DNA of 64,000 nt, taken from assembly GCA_937967995.1 (NCBI GenBank), contig CALBTB010000005.1, forward strand, positions 124,001-188,000, written 5' to 3'. The DNA is from an uncultured Gammaproteobacteria bacterium (GTDB lineage Bacteria; Pseudomonadota; Gammaproteobacteria; UBA6429; Thiohalophilaceae). The position numbers and the translations under genes are program-made. The notes below the pieces were generated by a model. That model was not told the DNA's origin. It made no database searches and worked only from the letters and a program-made list of their open reading frames with translations. Shown here one piece after another: positions 16,600 through 25,379 of the stretch (its first letter is position 1; every line of letters begins with the position of its first letter).

Positions 16600-17136
16600 A
16601 TGACCATCAGAACCTATCAACAACATCAACCTGTTCTTGGTGACAAGGTCTACATCGACCCGCAGTCCAGTGTCATCGGTCAGGTCACGATTGGTGATGA
16701 CAGTTCCGTATGGCCTTTCACCGTTGTTCGTGGTGACGTTAATAAAATTACCATCGGTCAACGCAGCAATATCCAGGATAACAGTACCGTGCATGTTACC
16801 CATGACAGTCATTACAATCCCGGTGGTTACGCTACCTTCATTGGCAATGACGTCACTGTCGGACACCAGGTAATACTACATGCCTGCCGTGTGGGTGATC
16901 GATGCCTGATTGGTATGGGTAGTGTGGTCATGGATAACGTCGAGATAGAACCGGATGTGATACTCGGTGCCGGCAGTCTTGTGACACAGAATACCGTCTT
17001 ACAAAGTGGTGCGCTCTATCTGGGCAGGCCGGCAAAACGCGTTCGCACTTTAACCGAAGAAGAACTTGAGCGCATCGTCTACTCGGCACAACACTATGTT
17101 CGACTGAAGAACCGGTATCTGGAGGATGCAGTATGA
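16600..17136 (+). CDS. Gamma-carbonic anhydrase family (PaaY/YrdA-like) protein
   Basis: The 178-residue left-handed beta-helix protein has hexapeptide repeats (IGQVTIGDDSSVWPFTVVRG) and the three His metal ligands expected in STVHVTH and VTVGHQVILHAC. Proteins of this group bind zinc and some have carbonic anhydrase or thioesterase activity. Its stop overlaps the start of the following HPP gene (ATGA), so the two are translationally coupled. Confidence 0.88.
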   Translation: MTIRTYQQHQPVLGDKVYIDPQSSVIGQVTIGDDSSVWPFTVVRGDVNKITIGQRSNIQDNSTVHVTHDSHYNPGGYATFIGNDVTVGHQVILHACRVGDRCLIGMGSVVMDNVEIEPDVILGAGSLVTQNTVLQSGALYLGRPAKRVRTLTEEELERIVYSAQHYVRLKNRYLEDAV

Positions 17137-18068
17137 TAAAGAATCGTTTTGCAAACTCGTTAATAAGCCTGTCTGGTATTGGTCTTGAGCATATCAGTCA
17201 CCGTGAGCGACTGGTCTCGGCCCTGGGTGGTTTTCTGGGTATCCTTGCCATCCTGCTGATCAGCCTGCAATTCCTGCCTGCTGGCAGCAGTGCCTTCATC
17301 GTCTCTTCAATGGGTGCCTCTGCGGTCCTGTTATTTGCCGTTCCACAGGGCCGCCTGTCACAACCCTGGGCATTGATTGGTGGTCATACCCTGTCTGCAC
17401 TGGTTGGTGTGACCTGTGCGTTTTATATCAACAACGATTTGCTGGCCGCACCGCTGGCGGTCGGACTGGCCATTGCGGCCATGCATTACGCCCGCTGTAT
17501 TCATCCACCCGGTGGCGCCACCGCCCTGACCGCGGTCGTTGGTGGTAGCGCTGTTACCGAGATGGGTTACCAGTTTGTGATTACACCGGTGTTATTAAAT
17601 GCCTTTGTGCTGTTAATCGCAGCCATACTGGTCAATGCCATGTTCAGCTGGCGCCGCTATCCGGCCGCGCTGTCGAAACTGGAAAAGCCCGAACATGCCG
17701 AACTGGATTCCCGCGACCTGCAATATGCGTTACAAAAAATGGATCTCCTGATTGATGTCACCGGTGACGACCTTAACCGTATCTATGAACTGGCCCGCGA
17801 ACACGCTAAAGGTGATCATGTTCCGGTCGAAGATATTAAACTGGGAAAATATTACTGTAACGGCGAATACGGCGAATCCTGGTCGGTACGCCGTGTCATT
17901 GATGAATCTGAATCACAAGACGGCGATAACATCATTTACCGTGTCGTCGCCGGCATGGACCGACGCAAGTCAGGTGTATGCAGCCGCGAAGATTTTGCCC
18001 GCTGGGCGCGTTATGAAGTGTATTTAAATGAAAACAGTTGGCATCGTGCCAACCCTGAGACAGCTTAA
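17133..18068 (+). CDS. HPP family membrane protein with C-terminal soluble domain
   Basis: Residues about 1-180 form the four- or five-helix HPP domain, with the naming motif HPPGGATALTAVVGG and the MGASAVLLFAVPQGRLSQPW segment. Plant members have been linked to nitrite transport; bacterial roles are unclear. Instead of the CBS domains often found in this family, residues about 190-311 form an unfamiliar soluble domain (GKYYCNGEYGESWSVRRV). Coupling to a gamma-carbonic anhydrase suggests a joint role, which is inference only. Confidence 0.8.
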   Translation: MIKNRFANSLISLSGIGLEHISHRERLVSALGGFLGILAILLISLQFLPAGSSAFIVSSMGASAVLLFAVPQGRLSQPWALIGGHTLSALVGVTCAFYINNDLLAAPLAVGLAIAAMHYARCIHPPGGATALTAVVGGSAVTEMGYQFVITPVLLNAFVLLIAAILVNAMFSWRRYPAALSKLEKPEHAELDSRDLQYALQKMDLLIDVTGDDLNRIYELAREHAKGDHVPVEDIKLGKYYCNGEYGESWSVRRVIDESESQDGDNIIYRVVAGMDRRKSGVCSREDFARWARYEVYLNENSWHRANPETA

Positions 18069-18077
18069 GGGAGCAGT

Positions 18078-18464
18078 ATGACTATTCGAGTGGAAGTATC
18101 GTTTGGCGAATACCTGGATAAACTCACGATCCTGCAAATCAAAAGTGAGCGTATGACTGATGCAGATAAACTAAAAAATATTAATCATGAGTTGAAACTC
18201 CTGAGTGACACCTGGGCCGCCCATGACAAATCGAAAATCGATATCACGGAAGAGATGAAACAACTGAAATTGGTCAATGAAAAGCTCTGGGAAATCGAAG
18301 ACGCGATTCGTGACAAGGAGCGTGATAAAAATTTCGATCAGGGTTTTATCGAACTGGCGCGCTCCGTTTATTTCACCAACGACGAACGTGCCCGTATCAA
18401 ACGGGTGATCAATGAAAAACTGGGTTCGGAATTAATCGAAGAAAAATCTTACGCGGATTATTGA
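18078..18464 (+). CDS. DUF6165 family protein
   Basis: The 128-residue, mostly helical protein matches the family pattern: EVSFGEYLDKLTILQIKSER, LWEIEDAIRDKE, FIELARSVYFTNDERARIKR and the ending EEKSYADY. Homologues are often found near glycosyltransferases or in polysaccharide loci, but no biochemical role is known to me. It follows the HPP gene by 9 bases and has GGGAG upstream. Structured element copy B starts 27 bases after its stop. Confidence 0.75.
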   Translation: MTIRVEVSFGEYLDKLTILQIKSERMTDADKLKNINHELKLLSDTWAAHDKSKIDITEEMKQLKLVNEKLWEIEDAIRDKERDKNFDQGFIELARSVYFTNDERARIKRVINEKLGSELIEEKSYADY

Positions 18465-18491
18465 ACTGTCGTCCTGGCACTGGTTTCTGAA

Positions 18492-18620
18492 TGACACAAC
18501 CCGTTTTGCTGAAACGTCGTTGAAGGGCGGCGGTCCATGGACGGACAAAGCCGCCCGGAACCGATTCACGACCGGCAGGGAAGCCGGTCGTGATTAAGTG
18601 GAAGCAAAACGGGTTTGTCA
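18492..18620 (+). repeat. Structured repeat element, copy B
   Basis: This 129-bp copy of the element at 13820-13946 lies in the convergent gap between the DUF6165 gene and srkA. The ends are TGACA and TGTCA. The outer stem is AACCCGTTTTGCT/AGCAAAACGGGTT, unrelated in sequence to copy A but fully paired. The central stem GGGCGGC/GCCGCCC with the ATGGAC loop is identical. The third stem is TCACGACCGGC/GCCGGTCGTGA with the same AGGGAA loop. Junction strands differ from copy A at one or two bases. A mobile hairpin or a structured RNA could explain this. Confidence 0.75.
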
Positions 18621-18644
18621 TCACCAGTTAATCAGATAACTTTG

Positions 18645-18660
18645 TTCCGCTTAAGCGGAA
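18645..18660. terminator. Perfect 16-bp palindrome between convergent genes
   Basis: TTCCGCTTAAGCGGAA lies 42 bases beyond the srkA stop and downstream of element B. It is a perfect dyad but has no T-run on either strand. It may terminate transcription weakly in both directions or bind a protein. Confidence 0.3.
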
Positions 18661-18702
18661 TAAGATAACAGACGTGAATACTCTAGATTGAAGCGTGATA
18701 AT

Positions 18703-19692
18703 TTATTTCAACTCTAAAGCCGGTGCATCACACCGCTCAATCTGCTCACGTAACGTATTTAGTTGCTCTTCCCAGTAACGCGGTGTATTGAACCAGGGAA
18801 AGTGTTGTGGAAAAGCCGGGTCATGCCAGCGCCGCGCCAACCAGGCGCTATAGTGCATCAAACGCAGGCCACGCAGTGATTCGATCAGGGCGATTTCACT
18901 GCGGTCAAATTCACAAAAGGTTTCGTAACCTTCCAGAATAATGGTTAGCTGCCGGCGCATATCCTGTTCATCACCCGACAACAACATCCACAAATCCTGT
19001 ATCGCCGGACCGGTACAGCAGTCATCCAGATCCACAAAATGAAACCCCTGGTCCGTGGCCAGAATATTTCCCGGGTGACAGTCGCCATAGATACGCAGTG
19101 TCATCGGCTCGATAGCGTGGAAACGGTTTTGAATGTGCGTGATCAGCGTTTCTGCCGCCAGCTGATAGTTGTGACGCAACTCAGCAGGAACAAAATCATG
19201 CGACAGCAGGAAATCCAGTGAGGCCTGGCCATAACTTTCGACATTTAACGTATGACGATGATGAAACCGTTGCGCGCGGCCCACCATGTGAATACGGCCG
19301 ATAAAGCGACCCAGTTGCTCCAGGCTGTCGCGATTATCAAGATCCGGCCAGCGACCACCGTGGCGTGGGTAAACACAGAAGCGGTAACCGGCATATTCAT
19401 GCAGGCTTTTACCGTCGAATAACATTGGTGGTACCACGGGAATTTCCTGTTCCGCCAGTTGCGCCGCAAAAGCGTGTTCCTCCAGAATGGCGTCGTCTGT
19501 CCAGCGGCCAGGCCGGTAAAACTTGGCCACAACAAAGCGATTGTCCTCCAGCACGACTTGATATACGCGGTTTTCATAACTATTTAATGCCAGAAGGCTG
19601 CCTGTCGATTGCAGGCCCACACTATCAATCGCATCCAGAATCACGCCGGGCGTCAGTTCACTATACGGGGCCTGTGGATTCGTTTCTGTCAT
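18703..19692 (-). CDS. srkA: Stress response kinase A (SrkA/YihE)
   Basis: The 329-residue Ser/Thr kinase of the aminoglycoside phosphotransferase fold counteracts stress-induced cell death in enterics. It has the nucleotide-binding ENRVYQVVLEDNRFVVAKFY and RPGRWTDDAILEEHAF segments typical of YihE, the catalytic loop RIYGDCHPGNIL, and the metal-binding HFVDLDD. The ATG at 19692 gives the usual N-terminus (MTETNPQAPYSELTPGVIL). Longer in-frame starts run into the prlC promoter. It is divergent from prlC. Confidence 0.92.
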   Translation of the reverse strand: MTETNPQAPYSELTPGVILDAIDSVGLQSTGSLLALNSYENRVYQVVLEDNRFVVAKFYRPGRWTDDAILEEHAFAAQLAEQEIPVVPPMLFDGKSLHEYAGYRFCVYPRHGGRWPDLDNRDSLEQLGRFIGRIHMVGRAQRFHHRHTLNVESYGQASLDFLLSHDFVPAELRHNYQLAAETLITHIQNRFHAIEPMTLRIYGDCHPGNILATDQGFHFVDLDDCCTGPAIQDLWMLLSGDEQDMRRQLTIILEGYETFCEFDRSEIALIESLRGLRLMHYSAWLARRWHDPAFPQHFPWFNTPRYWEEQLNTLREQIERCDAPALELK

Positions 19693-19745
19693 GGCATGGC
19701 ATGTTATATCATTGCCCTGTCGCTGCATACGAAGTTGAGGAAAGC

Positions 19746-21788
19746 ATGAGTAATACCCTGTTAAATTTTGAAGGCCTGCCACCGTTTAGCCAGATCAAAC
19801 CTGGCCAGGTCGAACCGGCTCTGGATCAGGTGCTGAAAGAAAATCGCGCGCTTGTAAAAAAGTTACTGGCAGAGGTGACACAACCTGACTGGGACAACTT
19901 TGTGCAACCACTGGAAGAGGCGGATGATCGACTGAGTCGAATCTGGTCTCCGGTCAGTCACATGAATTCGGTCGTCAACAGCGACGAACTGCGCGATGCC
20001 TATAACAAATGCCTGCCTAAACTGAGCGACTACGCAACGGAAATGGGTCAGAACGAAGACCTGTTTCATGCATTTGATTCAATCAGAAAGAATGAAGATT
20101 ATTTTAATTCGCTGCGTCTTTCACAGCAGAAAGTCATCGACAACTCGCTGCTCGATTTCAAACTGTCGGGCTTTGATCTTGATGATGACAAAAAAGCCCG
20201 CTTCAAGGAAATCCAGCAACAGTTATCGAAGCTGACCACACGCTTTGAAGAAAATGTACTCGATGCCACCCAGGCCTGGAGCAAACATATTACGGATGAA
20301 TCGCTGCTATCCGGTCTGCCCGAGTCGGCACTGGCCATGGCAAAACAGGCGGCTGAACAAAAAGACAAGTCAGGCTGGTTGTTCACACTGGAGTTTCCTT
20401 CCTATTACGCAGTGATGATGTATGCCGATAATCGCGAACTACGTTATGAAATGTACCAGGCCTATGTCACTCGCGCCTCTGACCAGGGTCCCAATGCCGG
20501 CAAGTTTGATAATTCAAAAATAATGGAAGACATTCTGTCCTTACGCCATGAATCCGCACAGTTGTTAAATTTTAAAAACTATGCCGAACGCTCACTGGCA
20601 CGCAAAATGGCTGACTCCTCCGAACAGGTCATCGCCTTTCTGACTGACCTGGCAAAAAAATCCCGTCCGGTTGCGCAGCGCGATCTGGATGAACTGGCAG
20701 CGTTCGCCAGACAACAGGGTCATGACAAACTCGAAGCCTGGGATGTCGGTTATTACAGCGAAAAACTGCGCGAACACAAGTACGCTATCAATCAGGAAAC
20801 CCTCAAGCCTTACTTTCCAGAAACCCGTGTTATCCCCGGCATGTTTGAAGTCGTCAAACGTTTATATGGTATCGACATCAAACAGGTCGATGGCGTCGAT
20901 ACCTGGTACAAGGATGTTCGCTTTTATGAAATTCACGATCGTGATGGCGAGCTACGTGGCCAGTTTTACCTGGACCTGTATGCACGTGAAAACAAGCGCG
21001 GCGGTGCCTGGATGGACGACTGCATGGGAAGGCATCTGTTAAAAAGCGGCGCAACGCAGCATCCTGTCGCCTTTCTGACCTGCAACCTGTCACCACCCAT
21101 CGGTGATCAGCCGGCGCTGTTTACGCATGATGAAGTGATCACGCTGTTTCATGAATTCGGTCACGGTCTGCATCACATGCTCACGCAGGTCGATCATATC
21201 GGTGTGTCCGGTATTAATGGTGTAGCCTGGGATGCCGTCGAATTACCCAGTCAGTTTATGGAAAACTGGTGCTGGGAACGCGAAGCCCTGGACCTGATGA
21301 CCGGTCATTATAAAACCGGTGAGGTCTTGCCGGACGAGCTGTTCCAGAAAATGCAGGCGGCACGGAATTTTCAGTCCGGTTTGCAGATGGTCAGGCAGAT
21401 TGAATTTTCACTGTTTGATTTCAGGCTGCATCACGAATACCAGCCACAACAGGGTGCGCGTGTTCAGGAAACCCTTGATGCCGTACGCGACCAGGTGGCT
21501 GTCATCAAACCACCTGCCTTCAACCGTTTCCAGCACAGCTTTTCGCATATCTTTGCAGGTGGCTATGCAGCGGGTTACTATAGCTATAAGTGGGCGGAAG
21601 TATTGTCGGCAGATGCCTTTTCGAAGTTTGAAGAAAAAGGCATTTTCGATCGCCAGACCGGTGAGGAATTTTTACGCGCCATTCTGGAACAGGGTGGCAG
21701 CCGTGATCCGATGGAGTTATTCATCGAATTCCGGGGTCGTGAACCGACAACCGATGCCCTGCTCAGACACAGTGGAATAGCAGCATAA
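19746..21788 (+). CDS. prlC: Oligopeptidase A (M3 family)
   Basis: The 680-residue zinc metallopeptidase degrades short peptides, including cleaved signal peptides. It has the zinc motif HEFGHGLHHML preceded by FTHDEVITLF, and the conserved GGYAAGYYSYKWAEVLSADAF region that supplies substrate-binding Tyr and His residues. The start is the ATG at 19746 after GAGG. The open frame further upstream runs into the srkA coding region and is not used. It is followed after 2 bases by the SH3 gene. Confidence 0.95.
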   Translation: MSNTLLNFEGLPPFSQIKPGQVEPALDQVLKENRALVKKLLAEVTQPDWDNFVQPLEEADDRLSRIWSPVSHMNSVVNSDELRDAYNKCLPKLSDYATEMGQNEDLFHAFDSIRKNEDYFNSLRLSQQKVIDNSLLDFKLSGFDLDDDKKARFKEIQQQLSKLTTRFEENVLDATQAWSKHITDESLLSGLPESALAMAKQAAEQKDKSGWLFTLEFPSYYAVMMYADNRELRYEMYQAYVTRASDQGPNAGKFDNSKIMEDILSLRHESAQLLNFKNYAERSLARKMADSSEQVIAFLTDLAKKSRPVAQRDLDELAAFARQQGHDKLEAWDVGYYSEKLREHKYAINQETLKPYFPETRVIPGMFEVVKRLYGIDIKQVDGVDTWYKDVRFYEIHDRDGELRGQFYLDLYARENKRGGAWMDDCMGRHLLKSGATQHPVAFLTCNLSPPIGDQPALFTHDEVITLFHEFGHGLHHMLTQVDHIGVSGINGVAWDAVELPSQFMENWCWEREALDLMTGHYKTGEVLPDELFQKMQAARNFQSGLQMVRQIEFSLFDFRLHHEYQPQQGARVQETLDAVRDQVAVIKPPAFNRFQHSFSHIFAGGYAAGYYSYKWAEVLSADAFSKFEEKGIFDRQTGEEFLRAILEQGGSRDPMELFIEFRGREPTTDALLRHSGIAA

Positions 21789-21790
21789 CA

Positions 21791-22600
21791 ATGAAAAATA
21801 AACTTCAGATTTTTTCCGCCCTGGTTGTTTTACTATTCAGCCTGCACGCACAGGCTGAAACCATGTATGTAACGGATCGCATCCTGCTGGGTGTGCATCA
21901 GCAACCGAACGAAAACAGTCCGATTGTTGCGACGATTCCGAGCGGAACAGCGTTGACGGTAATACAAAGACAGGACAGTTTCAGTCGCATTCGCCTCGCC
22001 GATGGCAAGGAAGGCTGGGTCAGTGCCAGTTATCTGAAAAAAGAAAAGCCGGCCACCGCCGAACTCGACACCGTTTACGCGAAACTGCAAAAAGAACAGG
22101 AATCCAGCAAGAAACTTGCCGCGGACCTGGGTAAGAAGGAACGTGATCTGCAACTGTTGCGCGATGAACTCTCCAATGCAAAGACCACTATCAAGGACCT
22201 TAAATCAAAGGCCAGTAATACGACGGCGGCACCGGCTCCGCCACCTGCTAATGATGAAGAGCTGAAAAAAGCCAACGAAACTATCGCCCAGCTTGAAACA
22301 AAAATTTCCGAACTGGAAACACAGGTTGCAGAACAACCCGAGCAGGAAGCCCAGCCCGAAGTCGCAAACCTGCAAAAACTGGAGCTGGAAAACCGTGCCC
22401 TGCAGGGTCGCATCGAAGCCGCACTGGCCAACTTACAGGGTGAAACCGTACCCAGCGCTGAAGAACTCGCCGCAATTCGGCCCAGCTTTCCTGTCTGGTA
22501 CTGGCTGCTGTTGATTGCCTTACTCATCATCGGTGTGGGTGGTGGATTCTTCCTGTTTGATTATCTGCATCGCCAGAAGCACGGCGGCTTCCGCATTTAA
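21791..22600 (+). CDS. SH3 domain and membrane-anchor protein (YgiM/TIGR04211-like)
   Basis: The 269-residue protein has a cleavable signal (ends LHAQAE at about residue 23) and a bacterial SH3 domain (residues about 25-85; VTDRILLGVHQQPN, EGWVSASYLKKE). A long coiled coil rich in Glu, Lys and Gln is followed by a C-terminal membrane helix (residues about 236-258) with a short basic tail. This architecture matches the YgiM/TIGR04211 family of envelope proteins of unknown function. The stop overlaps the ubiD start (TAATG). Confidence 0.85.
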   Translation: MKNKLQIFSALVVLLFSLHAQAETMYVTDRILLGVHQQPNENSPIVATIPSGTALTVIQRQDSFSRIRLADGKEGWVSASYLKKEKPATAELDTVYAKLQKEQESSKKLAADLGKKERDLQLLRDELSNAKTTIKDLKSKASNTTAAPAPPPANDEELKKANETIAQLETKISELETQVAEQPEQEAQPEVANLQKLELENRALQGRIEAALANLQGETVPSAEELAAIRPSFPVWYWLLLIALLIIGVGGGFFLFDYLHRQKHGGFRI

Positions 22601-24072
22601 TGAAATATAAAGACTTACGCGATTTCATTCGCCTGCTGGAAAAGCGCGGCGATTTGATTCGTGTACAGACACCGGTCGATCCAAATCTGGAAATGACCGA
22701 AATATGTGATCGGACATTGCGCGCACAGGGTCCGGCCATTCTGTTTGAAAATCCCACAGGCTTTGATATTCCCGTGCTGGGTAACCTGTTTGGCACGCCC
22801 GAACGCGTGGCACTCGGCATGGGTGAGGAATCCGTCGAGGCGTTACGTGAAGTCGGCAAATTACTGGCCATGTTAAAGGAACCCGAACCCCCCAAAGGCA
22901 TGAAAGACGCCTGGGAAAAATTACCGGTCTTCAAACAGGTTCTCAACATGTCACCCAAAGTGTTGAAAAAAGCCGATTGCCAGGCGCATGTCATCGAAGG
23001 CAGTGATGTCGACCTGGGTAAACTACCGATTCAGACCTGCTGGCCGGGGGATGCCGGCCCGCTGATTACCTGGGCGCTCGTTGTAACACGCGGCCCCAAT
23101 AAACCGCGCCAGAACCTGGGCATCTATCGACAACAGGTCATCGGCAAAAACAAGGTCATCATGCGCTGGCTGGCACATCGCGGTGGCGCGCTGGATTACC
23201 GCGACTGGTGTGAAACCCACCCGGGTGAGCCGTTTCCGGTTGCGGTCGCACTGGGCGCCGACCCGGCGACCATTCTCGGTGCCGTCACACCGGTACCGGA
23301 CTCACTGTCGGAATATGCGTTTGCCGGTCTGTTGCGTGGTGACAAAACCGAAGTCGTTAAATGTATCGGTAATGATTTACAGGTCCCCGCGTCTGCGGAG
23401 TTTGTACTTGAAGGCGTGATCCATCCCGGTGAAGAGGCGGATGAAGGACCGTTTGGCGATCACACCGGTTACTATAATGAAGTGGACCGCTTTCCGGTCT
23501 TCACGATTGAACGTATAACGCATCGCGACCAGCCGATTTATCATTCTACTTACACCGGCCGGCCACCTGATGAGCCTGCCATTCTCGGCGTGGCACTGAA
23601 TGAAGTCTTTGTGCCCCTGCTGCAAAAACAGTTTCCCGAGATTGTCGATTTTTACCTGCCACCGGAAGGTTGCTCCTATCGGGTCGCCATCGTCAGTATG
23701 AAAAAACAGTATCCGGGACATGCCAAGCGGGTCATGCTGGGTGTCTGGTCTTTCCTGCGTCAGTTCATGTACACCAAGTTTGTCATTGTCACCGATGACG
23801 ATGTGAATGTACGCGACTGGAAAGATGTAATCTGGGCCATGACGACACGCATGGACCCGGGCCGTGATACCACCATCATTGAAAATACACCAATTGATTA
23901 TCTCGATTTTGCCTCGCCGGTCTCCGGCCTGGGCAGCAAGATTGGTTTTGATGCCACCAACAAATGGCAGGGTGAAACCCAGCGCCAGTGGGGCAAACCC
24001 ATCACCATGAGCAAGGAAATAAAACAACGCATCGACGAAATCTGGGACGAACTTGGCATTAACTTGACCTAA
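22600..24072 (+). CDS. ubiD: 4-hydroxy-3-polyprenylbenzoate decarboxylase UbiD
   Basis: UbiD decarboxylates polyprenyl-4-hydroxybenzoate in ubiquinone synthesis using prenylated FMN supplied by UbiX. The 490-residue protein has the family start MKYKDLRDFIRLLEKRGDL, the FMN-binding IYRQQVIGKNKVIMRWLAHR, and the catalytic Glu region EADEGPFGDHTGYY. Length is normal. It is translationally coupled to the SH3 gene. The nearby ferredoxin-NAD reductase-like gene (25380) is often its neighbour in proteobacteria. Confidence 0.96.
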   Translation: MKYKDLRDFIRLLEKRGDLIRVQTPVDPNLEMTEICDRTLRAQGPAILFENPTGFDIPVLGNLFGTPERVALGMGEESVEALREVGKLLAMLKEPEPPKGMKDAWEKLPVFKQVLNMSPKVLKKADCQAHVIEGSDVDLGKLPIQTCWPGDAGPLITWALVVTRGPNKPRQNLGIYRQQVIGKNKVIMRWLAHRGGALDYRDWCETHPGEPFPVAVALGADPATILGAVTPVPDSLSEYAFAGLLRGDKTEVVKCIGNDLQVPASAEFVLEGVIHPGEEADEGPFGDHTGYYNEVDRFPVFTIERITHRDQPIYHSTYTGRPPDEPAILGVALNEVFVPLLQKQFPEIVDFYLPPEGCSYRVAIVSMKKQYPGHAKRVMLGVWSFLRQFMYTKFVIVTDDDVNVRDWKDVIWAMTTRMDPGRDTTIIENTPIDYLDFASPVSGLGSKIGFDATNKWQGETQRQWGKPITMSKEIKQRIDEIWDELGINLT

Positions 24073-24126
24073 ATTTACCGGCGGGCAATCCGATAAGCAT
24101 AATTAAGCACCGATGCCCTAATAACA

Positions 24127-24471
24127 ATGAATGAACTAAGACGACATCCGCGGATCAAGGTCGACCGCGCGGTTACCGTCACCTGTTCCGACGGTACCGT
24201 GGTCAAGGCCAGAATGATAAATCTGTCAGTAGACGGGCTGGCGTTCCTGTATCCGGCGCCGGCCGAAATGAATGCCACGCTCGGATTAAAATTTCAGTTG
24301 CCTTATAACGATGAAGTGGTCAATGTCAGTCTTCGTGGCACGGTTCGGCATACACATATTCGTGGTGAAACATATGTCACCGGTATTCAGTTTGCCGCCG
24401 TCAAGGATGATGATAAAAGCCTTATTTCACGCTTTATCGACAGTAAACTGCACACCATCAAGCAATACTAA
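24127..24471 (+). CDS. PilZ domain protein
   Basis: The 114-residue single-domain protein has the c-di-GMP binding signatures: an RRHPRIKVD-type N-terminal motif (LRRHPRIKVDRAV) and the [D/N]xSxxG motif NLSVDGLAF. A beta-barrel follows (GTVRHTHIRGETYVTGIQF). It probably binds c-di-GMP and relays it to motility, pili or matrix export. It overlaps the end of the next, convergent gene by 4 bases. Confidence 0.88.
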   Translation: MNELRRHPRIKVDRAVTVTCSDGTVVKARMINLSVDGLAFLYPAPAEMNATLGLKFQLPYNDEVVNVSLRGTVRHTHIRGETYVTGIQFAAVKDDDKSLISRFIDSKLHTIKQY

Positions 24472-25361
24472 GCTTTACAGCTAACCAGCCCGTCTTCCAG
24501 CGTCGGGTATTTCAGGGTGATATTCAATTCATCAAGCATGCGACGATTGTCTACCCGGCGTGATTCACGCAAATAAGACAACATCCCTTTACTCATGACC
24601 TTTTCCGCTTCCGGCCAGTCGACGGCCGGAGGGCGTGGTAATCCAAAATAGTCCGCCAGCGTATAAAAGTATTCCGTCATGTTACTGTCCGTACCGTCGC
24701 TGACGTTATATATCCGAAATGTTACATCTACCTGCGCAGCCGCCACACAGATTGCCGCCAGGTCATCTGCATGAATGCGATTGGTACTGGGCGCCAGATG
24801 CGGATGCAGGACCGGGACACCATCCCGAATACGCTGCAGGGGAAGCCGGCCCGGCCCATAAATTCCACCAACCCGCAATATCACCAGTTGTTTGCTATGT
24901 GCGTCACACCAATGCCGTAATTGTTGCTCCATGTCCAGGCGGCGGCGCGCACGATCCACCTGTGGATTGGGTGGCCGATCCTCGGTTACCCGTTGCCCTT
25001 CACAGTTCCCATACACGCCGGTTGTACTGATCGCGACAATTCGACTAACCTTTGTAGATTGTGCAGACAGGGCGGCCAGGAAATGCTGACAATGGGTGTC
25101 ATGCCGGCCTGTCGATGGTGGTGGGACAAAATAATATATAAGTGTTTTGTCAGATAATATTGGTAAATCTGCATGGGGATCTTTAAAATTCATTTGATAC
25201 GCATTGATTTGCCTATCACGTAGTGTTGCGGCGGAACTGTCACTGGTCACGATGCCACTGACCGCTAACCCGGTTTCAGACCATGCAGCGGCAACCCGTT
25301 TACCGACATCACCACAACCCACAATCAAGATACTTTTAAATAAAATTGTTGAATCGCTCAT
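24468..25361 (-). CDS. SDR-family NAD(P)-dependent epimerase/dehydratase-like protein
   Basis: The 297-residue Rossmann-fold protein has ILIVGCGDVGKRVA at the N-terminus and TGVYGNCEGQRVTED, which carries the active-site Tyr. RVGGIYGPGRLPLQRI and the HADDLAAICVAA segment follow. The closest group I recognise is the YeeZ-type atypical extended SDR, whose substrate is unknown. It is divergent from the flavin reductase-like gene with an 18-base gap. Confidence 0.8.
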   Translation of the reverse strand: MSDSTILFKSILIVGCGDVGKRVAAAWSETGLAVSGIVTSDSSAATLRDRQINAYQMNFKDPHADLPILSDKTLIYYFVPPPSTGRHDTHCQHFLAALSAQSTKVSRIVAISTTGVYGNCEGQRVTEDRPPNPQVDRARRRLDMEQQLRHWCDAHSKQLVILRVGGIYGPGRLPLQRIRDGVPVLHPHLAPSTNRIHADDLAAICVAAAQVDVTFRIYNVSDGTDSNMTEYFYTLADYFGLPRPPAVDWPEAEKVMSKGMLSYLRESRRVDNRRMLDELNITLKYPTLEDGLVSCKA

Positions 25362-25379
25362 TTAACTAATCTCGTTGTT

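Noticed and set aside
18571..18590. Cobalamin riboswitch-like GGGAAGCCGGT in element B
   Set aside because: There is no B12 box (GCCACTG) and the same position in element A has another stem sequence. The resemblance is limited to a loop.
19365..19745. 127-residue N-terminal extension of prlC
   Set aside because: The frame is open but lies in the srkA coding region on the other strand. The M3 family start and a good ribosome site are at 19746.
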